This document shows, in pieces, positions 8,985 through 18,300 of a stretch of DNA of 20,843 nt. The notes below the pieces were generated by a model. That model searched no databases, had not been told where the DNA came from, and was given only the letters and a program-made list of their open reading frames with translations. How positions within the stretch are numbered: position 1 is the first letter of the stretch; every line of letters starts with the position of its first letter. Source of the stretch: Monosporascus cannonballus (taxonomy: Eukaryota; Ascomycota; Sordariomycetes; Xylariales). A program made the translations under genes and the position numbers. The DNA is taken from NCBI GenBank assembly GCA_004154925.1, contig QJNS01000515.1, forward strand, positions 1-20,843. Reading direction: 5' to 3'.

Positions 8985-10152
8985 ATGTCCGCCGACAAAA
9001 TGGGCTTCCCATCGTTTCTGCTACTTCTCCCGCTCTGGGGGCCGGTCCTGGGGAAATGCCACGCCTCCAACTCCCCCGGCCTGCCCATGGTAATAAACAC
9101 GTGGGGTGGGCCCTTCACGGCAGCCACCGACGAGGCATACCTCTCTCTGCTCAAGCCGGGGACTTCGGCCCTCGACGCCGTGGAGATCGGGTGCACGACG
9201 TGCGAGGCGAACCAGTGCGACGGCAGCGTCGGGTACGGCGGCTCGCCGGACGAGAACTGCGAGGCGAGTCCCTCTCCCCCACCCCCCGCCCGAACAAACG
9301 GGCTGAGGGAGCCGGAGGCCCACATTGCCGCTGACACATGCGACCCAGACCACGCTCGACGCCATGATAATGGACGGGACGACGATGAAGTCGGGCGCCG
9401 TCGCGGCCCTGCGGCGCGTCAAGAACGCCATCTCGGTCGCGCGCCACGTGCTGGAGCACACGACGCACACGCTGCTGGCGGGCGACCTGGCCACCGACTT
9501 CGCCGTCTCGAACGGCTTCGCGGCCGAGAACCTGACGACGGAGGAGTCGGCCGCGTCCTGCGCCCGGTGGAGGGCCGGCGGCTGCCAGCCGAACTACCGC
9601 ATCAACGTGACGCCGGACCCCGCGGGCTCCTGCGGGCCCTACAGCCCCCTGCCCCTCGACTCCTCGTCCGCCGAGTACGCCGGCCGGCTCGCCCCCCGCG
9701 GCCGGCCCGTCGGCCACGACACCATCTCCATGATCGCGCTGCACTCCTCGGGCGCGATGGCGGCCGGCACCTCGACCAACGGCGCGGGCCGCAAGGTGCC
9801 GGGCCGCGTGGGGGACGGGCCGATCACGGGGAGCGGGTCGTACGTGGACGGGGACGTCGGGGGCTGCGGCGCGACCGGCGACGGCGACGTCATGATGCGC
9901 TTCCTCCCGTGCTACCAGGCGGTCGAGAACCTGAGGCTGGGCATGGCGCCCGGGCGGGCCGCCGAGGACGCGGTGAGGCGCATGCTCCGGAAGTACCCCG
10001 AGGTCGCCAGCGGCATCGTCGTCGTGAACAACAGGGGCGAGCACGGGGCCGCCGGCTCCGGCTGGACTTTCACGTATGCGTACCGGGGCGGTCGCATGAA
10101 CGTCACGGCGGTGGTCACCGTCCCGCCGATCGACGGGGTCGCGGGCTTGTAA
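8985..10152 (+). CDS. Glycosylasparaginase (N4-(beta-N-acetylglucosaminyl)-L-asparaginase, AGA family)
   Basis: Exons 8985-9263 and 9349-10152, 360 residues. It hydrolyses the GlcNAc-Asn bond left after proteolysis of N-glycoproteins. It is an Ntn hydrolase that self-cleaves to alpha and beta subunits. The N-terminus ([13 protein letters not shown]) is a signal peptide, so it acts in the vacuole/secretory route. Seen: NTWGGPF near the mature N-terminus, [26 protein letters not shown], then after splicing [12 protein letters not shown]. The cleavage site GHDTIS puts the nucleophile at Thr218. It is followed by TSTNG, GRVGDGP and ATGDGD, which supply the substrate-binding Thr, Arg/Asp and Thr/Gly of the family. 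The final Gly of the usual SPDENGE is Cys here. The start is uncertain: ATGs at 8877, 8985 and 9000 are all in frame. ATG 9000 (AAAATGG) has the best context and would shorten the protein by five residues. The intron is GC-AG. Confidence 0.92.
9264..9348 (+). other. GC-AG intron in the glycosylasparaginase gene
   Basis: This 85-bp intron begins GCGAGT after GAG and ends CCCAG, with a consensus CTGAC at 9331-9335 ahead of the acceptor. Removing it joins GSPDENCE to [10 protein letters not shown], a conserved uninterrupted segment in the enzyme family. The adjacent GT (GTCCCT, two codons' edge away) puts exon 2 out of frame, so the GC donor is preferred. Confidence 0.75.
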
Positions 10153-10566
10153 TGGTAAAATAGTACATACTAAAGAAGATATCTTATCATCTCCTCTTCG
10201 GATCGGGCTTCGAAAATCTCGTGGGTATCGTGGGCCCCATGTTCTAAATTACTCGTGTCCTGTCAAACAACTAGGGCGTCATAAGATGTCGGGCAAGTAA
10301 GGTAGGTATCACAGAAGCGCCATAATAAGTTCGAACTCTTCCCGCTCCTAACCGATGCTATTTGATACGTACAGTAGTCGGCGGGTTAGACAAGCAAATG
10401 CATAGAACGACAAAGCGGGAGGACTGCGCGAGGCTAGCCAGAGCAATATCAATTTCCACAAAACCCGCTAAAAGTACCTGTTCAGAAGCCATGCACACTT
10501 TCGCTACAAAGCAAGACTTTATGCACGATCCACAAGTTCCATATACACCTGCGGTCGGCTCCACAC
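10153..10566. other. Convergent 3' intergenic region
   Basis: These 414 bases lie between the stops of glycosylasparaginase (+) and transhydrogenase (-). They are noticeably less GC-rich than the two genes. They should contain both 3' UTRs. No coding sequence or clear structure is seen. Confidence 0.6.
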
Positions 10567-12328
10567 TCAGTGCGCCATGGCATCCTCGAAGAGGCCCCGC
10601 AGCTGCTCCCTCTCGCGCTCGAGCTCCTTGGCGAGGCCGGGCGCCAGCATGAGGACGCGCGCCTGCGGGATGGTGCCCTCGACGAGGGCGTCGACGTGCT
10701 CGGGACCGAAGCCGAGCCCCCGCAGGCCCGCGGGCTGGTCGCCGAGGTCGGCGAGGAACGCGGTGAGGGCGTCGGCGAGCGCGCGCCCGGCGTCCTCGCG
10801 CCTGACGCGCGTCACGTCGACGCCGAACGCCTCGGCCGCCGCCAGGTGCCGCTCCGGGTTCGACGGCCCCGTGAACCTGAACACCGCCGGCGCCGTCACC
10901 GCCACCGACACCCCGTGCGGGATGATCGGCCCCGATACCTCGTACCCCGCGTGCCGGTAGCCCGGGTTCTGCCCGGAGATTGGGTAGGACATGCCTGCGG
11001 ACTAGTTCAGCGACCGTTCGTCGCCCGGGTCGGACGGGTGGTCAGATAGCGTGGGAGGAGCCGGGAGTGCGGGGACGTTTAGAGATCGAGGGGGTATATA
11101 AGTACGTACCGTGGCAGAGGTGGACGCCGGCGTTCCCGAACCCGACGCCGGCAAGCGTGGCGGCTAGCAGCATCTCGCTCTGGGCCTCGAAGTCCTCGGG
11201 GTCCTTGACGGCGCGCGGCAGGTACTTGACGGTGCTGCGGAGGGCGCTGAGCGAGAAGATGTCGCTGATGGGGTTGGCGCCCTGGTACGCGGGGCGCAGG
11301 ATGGGGTTGGCGGGCCGCGGGGTGCGCTCGTTGAAGGGGATCGCCGTCCACGACTCGAGCGAGTGGCACAGCACGTCGAGCCCGGAGCTCGCCTTGACGG
11401 CCGCCGGCATGGTCCGCGTGTTGAGCGGGTCGCAGAGGCCGAGTGTCGGCTTCAGGTTGCGGTGCGCGATGCCCGTTTTGGCCCGCTTGGCCACGAGGTC
11501 GAAGATGGCCGTCCCCGTCGTCTCGCTCCCCGTGCCCGCCGTCGTCGGCACCGCCACCAGCGGCTTCAGCTTCCGGTCGATCGGCCGCCCGTTGCCCAGC
11601 GGCGCGTTGACGAAGTCCAGGAAGTCCGCCTCCGGGTACTCCGTGTACAGGTTCATCAGCTTCGCCGTGTCGATGACCGAGCCCCCGCCCACCGCCAGGA
11701 AAGCGTCCGGCCGGTACGGCTTGGCGAAGTCGATGGCCTCCTTTATCCTGTAGCGGTTGTTTGAGAAGAGTACTTTTCTCCGGTAGCGAAGAGGGGAGGA
11801 GGGGGAAACGGATATACGTGTTACTTACGAGCTATCCTTGGGCTCGATCCGGACCTTGTCGAAGATCTCGTACTGGATGCCCTCCCTCGCCAGCGCTTCC
11901 TCAACCTGCTGCACGGCGGTCAGTCGTCTGACCGTTGAGTCCGTGACGACGCAGACGCGCTTGGCGCCCATATTCTTCAAGTCCATGCCCACTTCCTGTG
12001 TGCAGCCGGGACCGAAGCGGATAGACGACGCTGCCATCTCGAAGGCGTACTCCTTCTGCTGGGACGGGTCCACGGGGGAGGCGAAACCGCGCCGTGCCGC
12101 CGTCCGCTGAGCGTACCGGTCGATCTGGGGCCTTGCTTGGTGGTGATGGTGGTGCCCCGGATTGGCATGACACGGGCACGACGGCGGGTGCGTGTACTGC
12201 ACCGTCCTTAACAGGCTTACTGCCCTCGTTGCAGCCTACCGTGACGGCTATATCAGAATCTATTCTTTCAACTTACTCGTCGCCACCCGTGGACTTACAT
12301 TTGGCACGACTCGGACAGCGGCGACCAT
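10567..12328 (-). CDS. Mitochondrial hydroxyacid-oxoacid transhydrogenase (iron-containing alcohol dehydrogenase, ADHFE1/HOT type)
   Basis: Four exons: 12328-12299, 12235-11829, 11747-11110 and 10994-10567. The introns of 63, 81 and 115 bp have GTAAGT, GTAAGT and GTACGT donors, and all phases agree. The product is 500 residues. HOT couples oxidation of 4-hydroxybutyrate to reduction of 2-oxoglutarate, giving succinate semialdehyde and D-2-hydroxyglutarate. Seen: EYAFEMAASSIRFG, VGMDLKNMGAK, GGGSVIDTAK (166-175, nucleotide binding), PTTAGTGSETTG, RPAYQGANPISDI and CHGMSYPISG. By alignment with group III Fe-ADHs the metal ligands are Asp270, His274, His358 and His385. Exon 1 is only ten codons (start MVAAVRVV), its ATG in an ideal AAGGATGG context. 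With exon 2 it forms an Arg-rich, acid-free presequence fitting mitochondrial import. The presequence also has SCPCH and five consecutive His. It is divergent from the DmpA-like gene. Confidence 0.93.
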
Positions 12329-12491
12329 CCTTGGCGACTGGCTATGCTTTTCTTGTTACTTTGCCACTATTGAGTCCTATTCAATTGATACGGCTATAAA
12401 GTTATAATGCGTAGACGAACTTTCTTCCTCGTCCTCAGGCCCAGGCTTACCGGTATAATCTGGAAATGGCGGGGATGCTGGCGTCAATTGG

Positions 12492-12517
12492 AGCCAGTCA
12501 CCGAGCTGGCTGGTGAC
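12492..12517. repeat. Two interlocking inverted repeats
   Basis: AGCCAG (12492-12497) pairs with CTGGCT (12506-12511), and GTCACC (12497-12502) pairs with GGTGAC (12512-12517). The arms overlap, so only one hairpin could form at a time. It lies 164-189 bases upstream of the transhydrogenase ATG. Confidence 0.55.
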
Positions 12518-12970
12518 CGTCTGGGGAAGAATGTGGGGTAATGGTAGCACTGGTGTGGAGAGAGACTGGAGTCCATTCTCATCAGCAGCCTCGGCAACTG
12601 AGAAACCTCCGCAGAGTATAACATAACGCTTTCCGCGGGCTCTTCAATTGGATTCAAGTGGTTTGCTTACCTAGTATACGTAGAGATTAATGGCTATCTT
12701 TGCCCCTCTTTGAAAAAAGTCTCTAACGATCCAATTGGCTTGCCATCACCATCCCTTTTGTATACTACATTACTTCAGCTCAATCGGCGGGCCTGACTTA
12801 CTGATAGCAAATGGCAGCTTTCACGCATCATCGAGCGCTCTGGACCCAAATAGGAAGCTACGCGCAAGAAATGACCTGCCAATCCACCCAACTGCATGCT
12901 GTTAATTCGGCGTGACTCAGATACCGAATACGCGATCATTGCAGAATACAGGAAAAGATGGCCATGTAAA

Positions 12971-12993
12971 GGGGGAATGCCCCCGACATGGGG
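12971..12993. repeat. Consecutive G/C inverted repeats upstream of the peptidase gene
   Basis: GGGGG-AATG-CCCCC (12971-12984) is followed by GACAT and GGGG (12990-12993), so the C block can pair either way. The left edge, AGGGG, matches the stress-response element core. It is about 125-147 bases before the ATG at 13118 and upstream of TATAAG. Confidence 0.5.
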
Positions 12994-13117
12994 TAGCAGT
13001 GTATTCGGAATGATGGCATATAAGAATAACAGGGCCCAGGCCCCGACCTCCATGTTGCCGTCGACTGAGACCACGCACTGGAGCGATTCTGTTAGTTAAG
13101 ACTTGGCTAGGAACAAG

Positions 13118-14380
13118 ATGTCAACTTCGAGTCCAGCCGGAAACACGCAACCGCGGATGCGGATCCGCGAACTACTGCCGAACATCTTCCTTGGCGACTG
13201 GAAACCGGGCCCTCTCAATTCAATTACGGACGTGGCCGGGGTGCGGGTTCATACGCAGGAGATATTCGCCGACGACGGAAACGTCAACACGGGCGTGACA
13301 TGCATTCTGCCGCGCGAAGACTGGTTCTGGAAGGCATGCTACGCCGGGCTGTTCAGTTTTAACGGCTCCGGTGAGATGACGGGCAGTCATTGGATCAACG
13401 AGACCGGGCTGTTGCACTCCCCCGTCGTCATCACCAACACATTTGCCGTCGGCGCCGCCTATCAAGGGATTTACGAGTATACCATCAAGTCTCAAGGCTT
13501 CAAGAAGGGGGAGGCCGATTGGTACGTGCTCCCCGTGGTCGCCGAGACCTTCGACGGCTACCTCAACGATTTGACCCAATTTGCCGTTAAGCCGGAGCAC
13601 ATCATCAAAGGTCTGGAGAGCGTCTCCAGCGAGCGCGTCAGAGAAGGTGCTGTGGGAGGCGGAACGGGAATGATTGTAAGGGAGCCCCTGAGTTGCATCT
13701 TACTCCCTTATTGCTGACCCCCGATATTCCAGTGCCATTACTTCAAGGGCGGGACAGGAAGCAGCAGTAGACTTGTGCCGGGTTTCGATGCCAAGGGCGA
13801 GCCGAAGACTTACACAATAGCCGCGCTTGTGCAGGCCAACTACGGAAAGAAACCGCATCTCCGCATTCAGGGTGTCCCAGTGGGTCGGATCCTGGCCGAG
13901 GAAGCTGCCAAAGCGGCCGGAAATGACGTGGCTCAGAAGGCGGCCCAGGAAGAGCTCGAGGCGGAGAAGAATCGCAAGGACGGGAGCATCATTGTCATCC
14001 TGGCGACAGATGCGCCACTCCACCCGACGCAGCTCCAGCGAATCGCCAAGAGGGCCACGGTTGGTCTCGCCAGGGTCGGGGGCAACGGCCATAACGGATC
14101 CGGCGATATCTTCCTAGCGTTCTCTACGGGGAACGGCATACCGGCGCAGACGATATCGATGGATCGTCCGGCAGTTGATCCCTTCAAGCCAACCACCATA
14201 ACAGCGGAACTTGTAGATGGCTCCTCGATCAATGGGCTCTTCGAGGCAGCAGCAGATGCCACGGAGGAGGCGATATACAATGCCTTGTGCATGGCAGAGA
14301 CGATGACAGGGAACAAGGGACACAAGGTTGAAGCATTGCCGCTCGAGAGGGTAAAAGAGGTCATGTCCAAATATTTGTAA
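13118..14380 (+). CDS. DmpA/BapA-type self-processing aminopeptidase (peptidase family S58)
   Basis: Exons 13118-13675 and 13733-14380. The 57-bp intron 13676-13732 has donor GTAAGG, branch TGCTGAC and acceptor TTCCAG, in phase 0; it joins GGGTGMI to [13 protein letters not shown]. The product is 401 residues. Family members are N-terminal-nucleophile-like enzymes that cleave themselves and then release N-terminal residues from peptides, amides or esters; some take D- or beta-amino acids. Seen: [17 protein letters not shown] start ([12 protein letters not shown]), [25 protein letters not shown] and the [15 protein letters not shown] segment. Family knowledge places autocleavage before that Ser, here Ser271. 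Downstream are [22 protein letters not shown] charged Ala/Glu/Lys-rich stretch (about residues 240-268) precedes the cleavage site. There is no signal peptide, so it is probably cytosolic. The natural substrate is unknown. Confidence 0.9.
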
Positions 14381-15352
14381 AGGGTCGTGGAAAACTGGAT
14401 CACAGCAATGAAATGCCACACAAACTCGCAAACTTCAATATCAGGAGCATGGCGAGTAATGGGGTATGCAGGATAACCTTGTTGACATAAGCCTGTCTCG
14501 GAACATGTCCAACAAAGATGAATGAAGTTTTGTGCCTCCATGCGCAAGAAATAATCGGAAATAAGCCATGCCCAACTGGATTACTGGAGAAAACATCAAA
14601 GTGATTCCAAGATACTAAACCTTCCCAACCCCCCAACAAGTAAAAAGAAAGTTAAATATGGTTATGTGACGAATGGGCTATGGTCTCGTACGAATTGGGG
14701 ATTCCATGCTTGTGATGAGATGGAAGTTGAGGCCCGGCCTTAGATCTCGGCTTTGGATTGAAAGTTCAAGCCACACAGCGCCATGTAATCTTGTGGCTGA
14801 GATTTTGCCTTAGGAGTAGAGCAACCTAGTTACCAGCACAAAATACCTGGATAATTAGGTACTTGAACATATACCATGTGCTCTACTCTTGCGTGGCACA
14901 GCACTTGCTGCAGTGCCCCCTTACAACCTTATTACTGTATCATACTGTATCAAGAACTCGAGGGACAAGATGCAGTCAACAACTATGTGCTTGTATCGAA
15001 GTCCACCCAGGTCTCATCCTTCAACGTCCATCCTCGTCCTCTTCAACCTACCGACATAACTCCCGCTGCGCTTCGCTACCCTAGGGAACCAACCTGGACC
15101 CAATCTCTGTCAATGATTGAATGACTCGTACTCCTGTTAATTCGGAAGCCTTGCGCACTACAATATCATCGATAGATACCCGACCACGTCTTAACTACTC
15201 TCATCGTTCAAGGCGACAAGCGACACTTCCGAAGCGGTGACGGACGGAGACGAAACATGTTCCCCCAATTGCCCCCATTAAAATCCGATTGGCTTCATTC
15301 ATGATCGGCCGCAGAAGCGATACGTCAAGATTACTACTAAATCCGGTCAGCC
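14381..15352. other. Intergenic region between peptidase and SEC3
   Basis: 972 bases containing the peptidase 3' UTR and the SEC3 promoter/5' UTR. No coding sequence is supported. It holds a perfect tandem decamer and small inverted repeats, for example AGCCACA (14769-14775)/TGTGGCT (14792-14798). An ATG at 15301 opens a frame that overlaps the SEC3 start in another frame. Confidence 0.6.
14933..14952 (+). repeat. Perfect tandem duplication of TACTGTATCA
   Basis: Two identical, directly adjacent 10-bp units, about 400 bases upstream of the SEC3 ATG. It probably arose by slippage; two in-phase protein sites one helical turn apart are also possible. Confidence 0.7.
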
Positions 15353-18300
15353 ATGGAAGCAACACAACCACCACCACCACCACCACGGCAGAATGGCGGG
15401 CCCGCTGCCTACGGCCGCGAGAAGTTCGAGGAGGAGAAGAGGCGCATAGTCGATAGTTGCTTTAACAAGAAGGACGTGGACGGATCTTGTGAGATACCCC
15501 GGTGTTTTCTTGCGCTTCTGCCGTTCTACCTTGGGAAACGACTGCTGTGGTTCCCTTCCTATGTTCTGTGCTACGTCTCTGCTGCCGTACCAAGTGACTT
15601 GTCCGTTCTTTTGCTTTACACGAACTGACGTAGCCGCCTGTCAACTTATCCAGTACTCGAAACCTACATCACCCATCTCAGAATTACCGAGTTTGCCTCG
15701 CATCCCCCTTCCCCCCCGCCCCCAGAAGTCCGGAAATCGCCAGCTGAGAAGCCCCGAATCATCATCGTCGCCGTGCGCAAGTCGGGGCGCGTCCGTATCC
15801 ACAAATCCAAGGAGAACACGAATGGAACCTTCTCGATAGGCAAAACCTGGGACTTGAATGACTTGACCACCATCGAATCTTTCACGGCCTCCAACCTCGA
15901 TCCTCAGAAGCGGGAATGGGCCGGCGACATCGGGTTCATCGTCCACATTGGAAAGCCTTATTATTGGCAAGCACGCGCAGATAAGGAAAAGAAGTTCTTC
16001 ATTGCTAGTTTGATCAAGATCTACGGGAAATATACGGGAGGGAACATCCCCCAACTGATAGGCTTTGACCCCCGCGAGATGGACCAGGTTCTCGGCTCCC
16101 GAAGACCTGCCCCGGCGAGGCCACCCACCGCCGAAGCCGGACCTCCTCCACGACCTCTTCAGGCCATGACTTCTCAGGGAAATCTTAGACCGGTTGCTTC
16201 CTCGGAAAGGATCAGGCCATACAAGCCGCCGCCTCCAAACGCGCGGAGTCTAGTTTCCCCAAATGGACAATCTTCCCCCGCCTCGAGCATCGACTCGAGT
16301 CGTATGGGTAGCCAGCCTGCGCCGTTGCGCAGATTAGGTCCCAATAATATCAGCCAGGACTCCGTTGCCGCGTCGATTGCCACAACCAGAAGCGATGATT
16401 CGGGGATGAGGCGGCCGGGCTCCAGGGGTAACGAGACAGGAAGTAGACCTCCGAGATCGCGAGGCGAGGACACAGGGAGTCGACCACCCCGCGTACGGGG
16501 CGACGAGGCGGGGGCTCTCCCCATCCGGTCGAGGGGTAATGACGTGGGCGGCCGACCTCCGCCGTCGAGAGAAGGCTCCGCAGGCATGCGGGCACGATCG
16601 AGAGGCGAAGATGTCGAGGCTGTTCCCCCGCGATCAAGAGGGGGTACCCCACGACCCCCTGGATATGGAGAAGTTGGCGACAACCCCCCTGCTCCTTCAC
16701 AGTTGGATTTACCTGACCGTAAGAGACCACCCATGGACCCGGGCAGACCGCAAGGGGTGGTAGACAATGATCTTGTGCCAGCGCCTTTGATGAGCCCGGG
16801 CTCCCGGAGAGAGCCACCGCCGCGGAGTGATGAACGAATGTCACCCCGGAAACCTCAAGCCGGGCAGCGTCTAGAGGACGCGGTCAGAGAAACACCACCG
16901 CTGGCGCCCCTGGCACCATCACGGCCACCGGCTCCGGAACCTTCGCCCGTAACGACTGAACCCCCTCTCACGCCAGCTGTAGAGCATAACCCGGAACCGA
17001 CACCCGATGCCGGCAGCGCCAGACTTCCAAGCATCGATGCTAGTGCTGACGATAGACCCTTTACTACTGCTGTTTCGACCCCGGCGCCTGACACGCCCCA
17101 GACAACTGCGGAGGCGGAGGAGACGCGGCCGGGTTTGGGCCCCATGATAAAGGCGAAGAAATCCAAGGTTGATCTCGCTGGGACACTATGGAAGGCGGCC
17201 TCGGCCGCGGCAGCATTCAAACCGCGCCCCGGAGGTGCAGGTGAGCGTCTGCGTGAAGCGAAGAAGCCGGCTACGGATGAACCAGACGGTATTACGAGCG
17301 TCGTACCAGCTAAACCCCGTGCAGCGGCTATACCAGAGACAACGCCGCTAACCGAGCCGGCGGACCAGAAGGAGAGCGAGAAGCACACAGATGCTGTTCC
17401 AGAAGTTAAACTCACAGTCCCCAACTCGAGCCGCCCAACAAGCCTGCAGGCCTCCGTCAAGGAATCCGAACGGAAGAAATTAGAAGCTACTCAGAGGGAT
17501 GACAAACCCGAACGTTCTCCAGTAACTGGTAATGATGCGAAATATTTCGCCGCCCTGGGAGTTGGTACGAGTTTGCTAGCCGATGCCCCGTCAGAGTTTG
17601 CCAGATGGCTGGATCATTTCGGCTGGGTTCCCGGAGAGAAGATGCGGACCCGCAATTTCGAGGAGATGAAACTCGACGTCGATCGGGAGCTCAACAAAGC
17701 ACAAGCTGGAGGCTGGGTCGCGCGGCTCAAGGAAGAAGACGAGCGTGTTGATGCGATCAAAAAGGGGCTCGATATCGCCATTACCGAATGCGACGAACTG
17801 GATAACTTGCTCACCTTGTATAGCGTAGAGCTATCTGTAAGTGGAGAGATCAGGTCCCCCTTGTTAGACGGTACTAATGTTATGTCAAGACCTTGTCCGA
17901 TGATATCGCATACATAGAAGCACAGGGTCAAGGTCTTCAAGTACAGGCAGCAAATCAGAAGTTGCTCCGGAGAGAATTGGAATCGCTGCTCGACACTTGC
18001 GCCATTACTTCGGACGACCTTCGTCCACTCGAAGTGGCTCCTCTCGAGACGCATGCTGGGCTCGAGGAGGTGGAATCGACCTTGGTCATCTTGTACAAAG
18101 CTATGATAAAGATTGACCCGTCCATGATGGGCAGCGGACATCGAAGCAGCGAGGATGGCGGCACCTCGGACCACCAAATGAGTCTGAATCCCGACTATGG
18201 CAAAATGCGGATCGTTCAAGAAAAGAGGGAGATGTACCTCTCGGAAAACGCAGCATTCCTGCGGCGCTTCCAAGCCTTCATGACACAGCAGTTCGCTAAA

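Larger units (their letters stand above)
12329..13117. promoter_or_regulatory. Shared divergent promoter region of transhydrogenase and DmpA-like peptidase
   Basis: These 789 bases separate two divergent ATGs. CCAAT motifs occur at 12487-12491 and 12647-12651 (minus orientation), 12731-12738 (CCAATTGG, both strands) and 12879-12883 (plus). TATAAG at 13019-13024 lies 94 bases before the peptidase ATG. A TTATAA-type stretch near 12395-12408 lies about 70 bases upstream of the transhydrogenase ATG. No credible gene lies inside. Co-regulation is inferred from the arrangement only. Confidence 0.45.

Noticed and set aside
9151..10044. 297-codon frame antisense to glycosylasparaginase
   Set aside because: Low-complexity Arg/Gly/Val composition expected from the complement of high-GC third codon positions. 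The sense frame is a well-conserved enzyme.
10570..11764. Several plus-strand frames antisense to the transhydrogenase
   Set aside because: They mirror the conserved minus-strand exons and show no domain.
12329..13203. 14-base match TCCTTGGCGACTGG near 12329 and near 13188
   Set aside because: About one such match is expected by chance in 20 kb. One copy is in the conserved LGDW-coding part of the peptidase.
16174..16844. Minus-strand frames over SEC3 exon 2
   Set aside because: Complement of Pro/Arg/Ser-rich coding repeats. No start context or domain.
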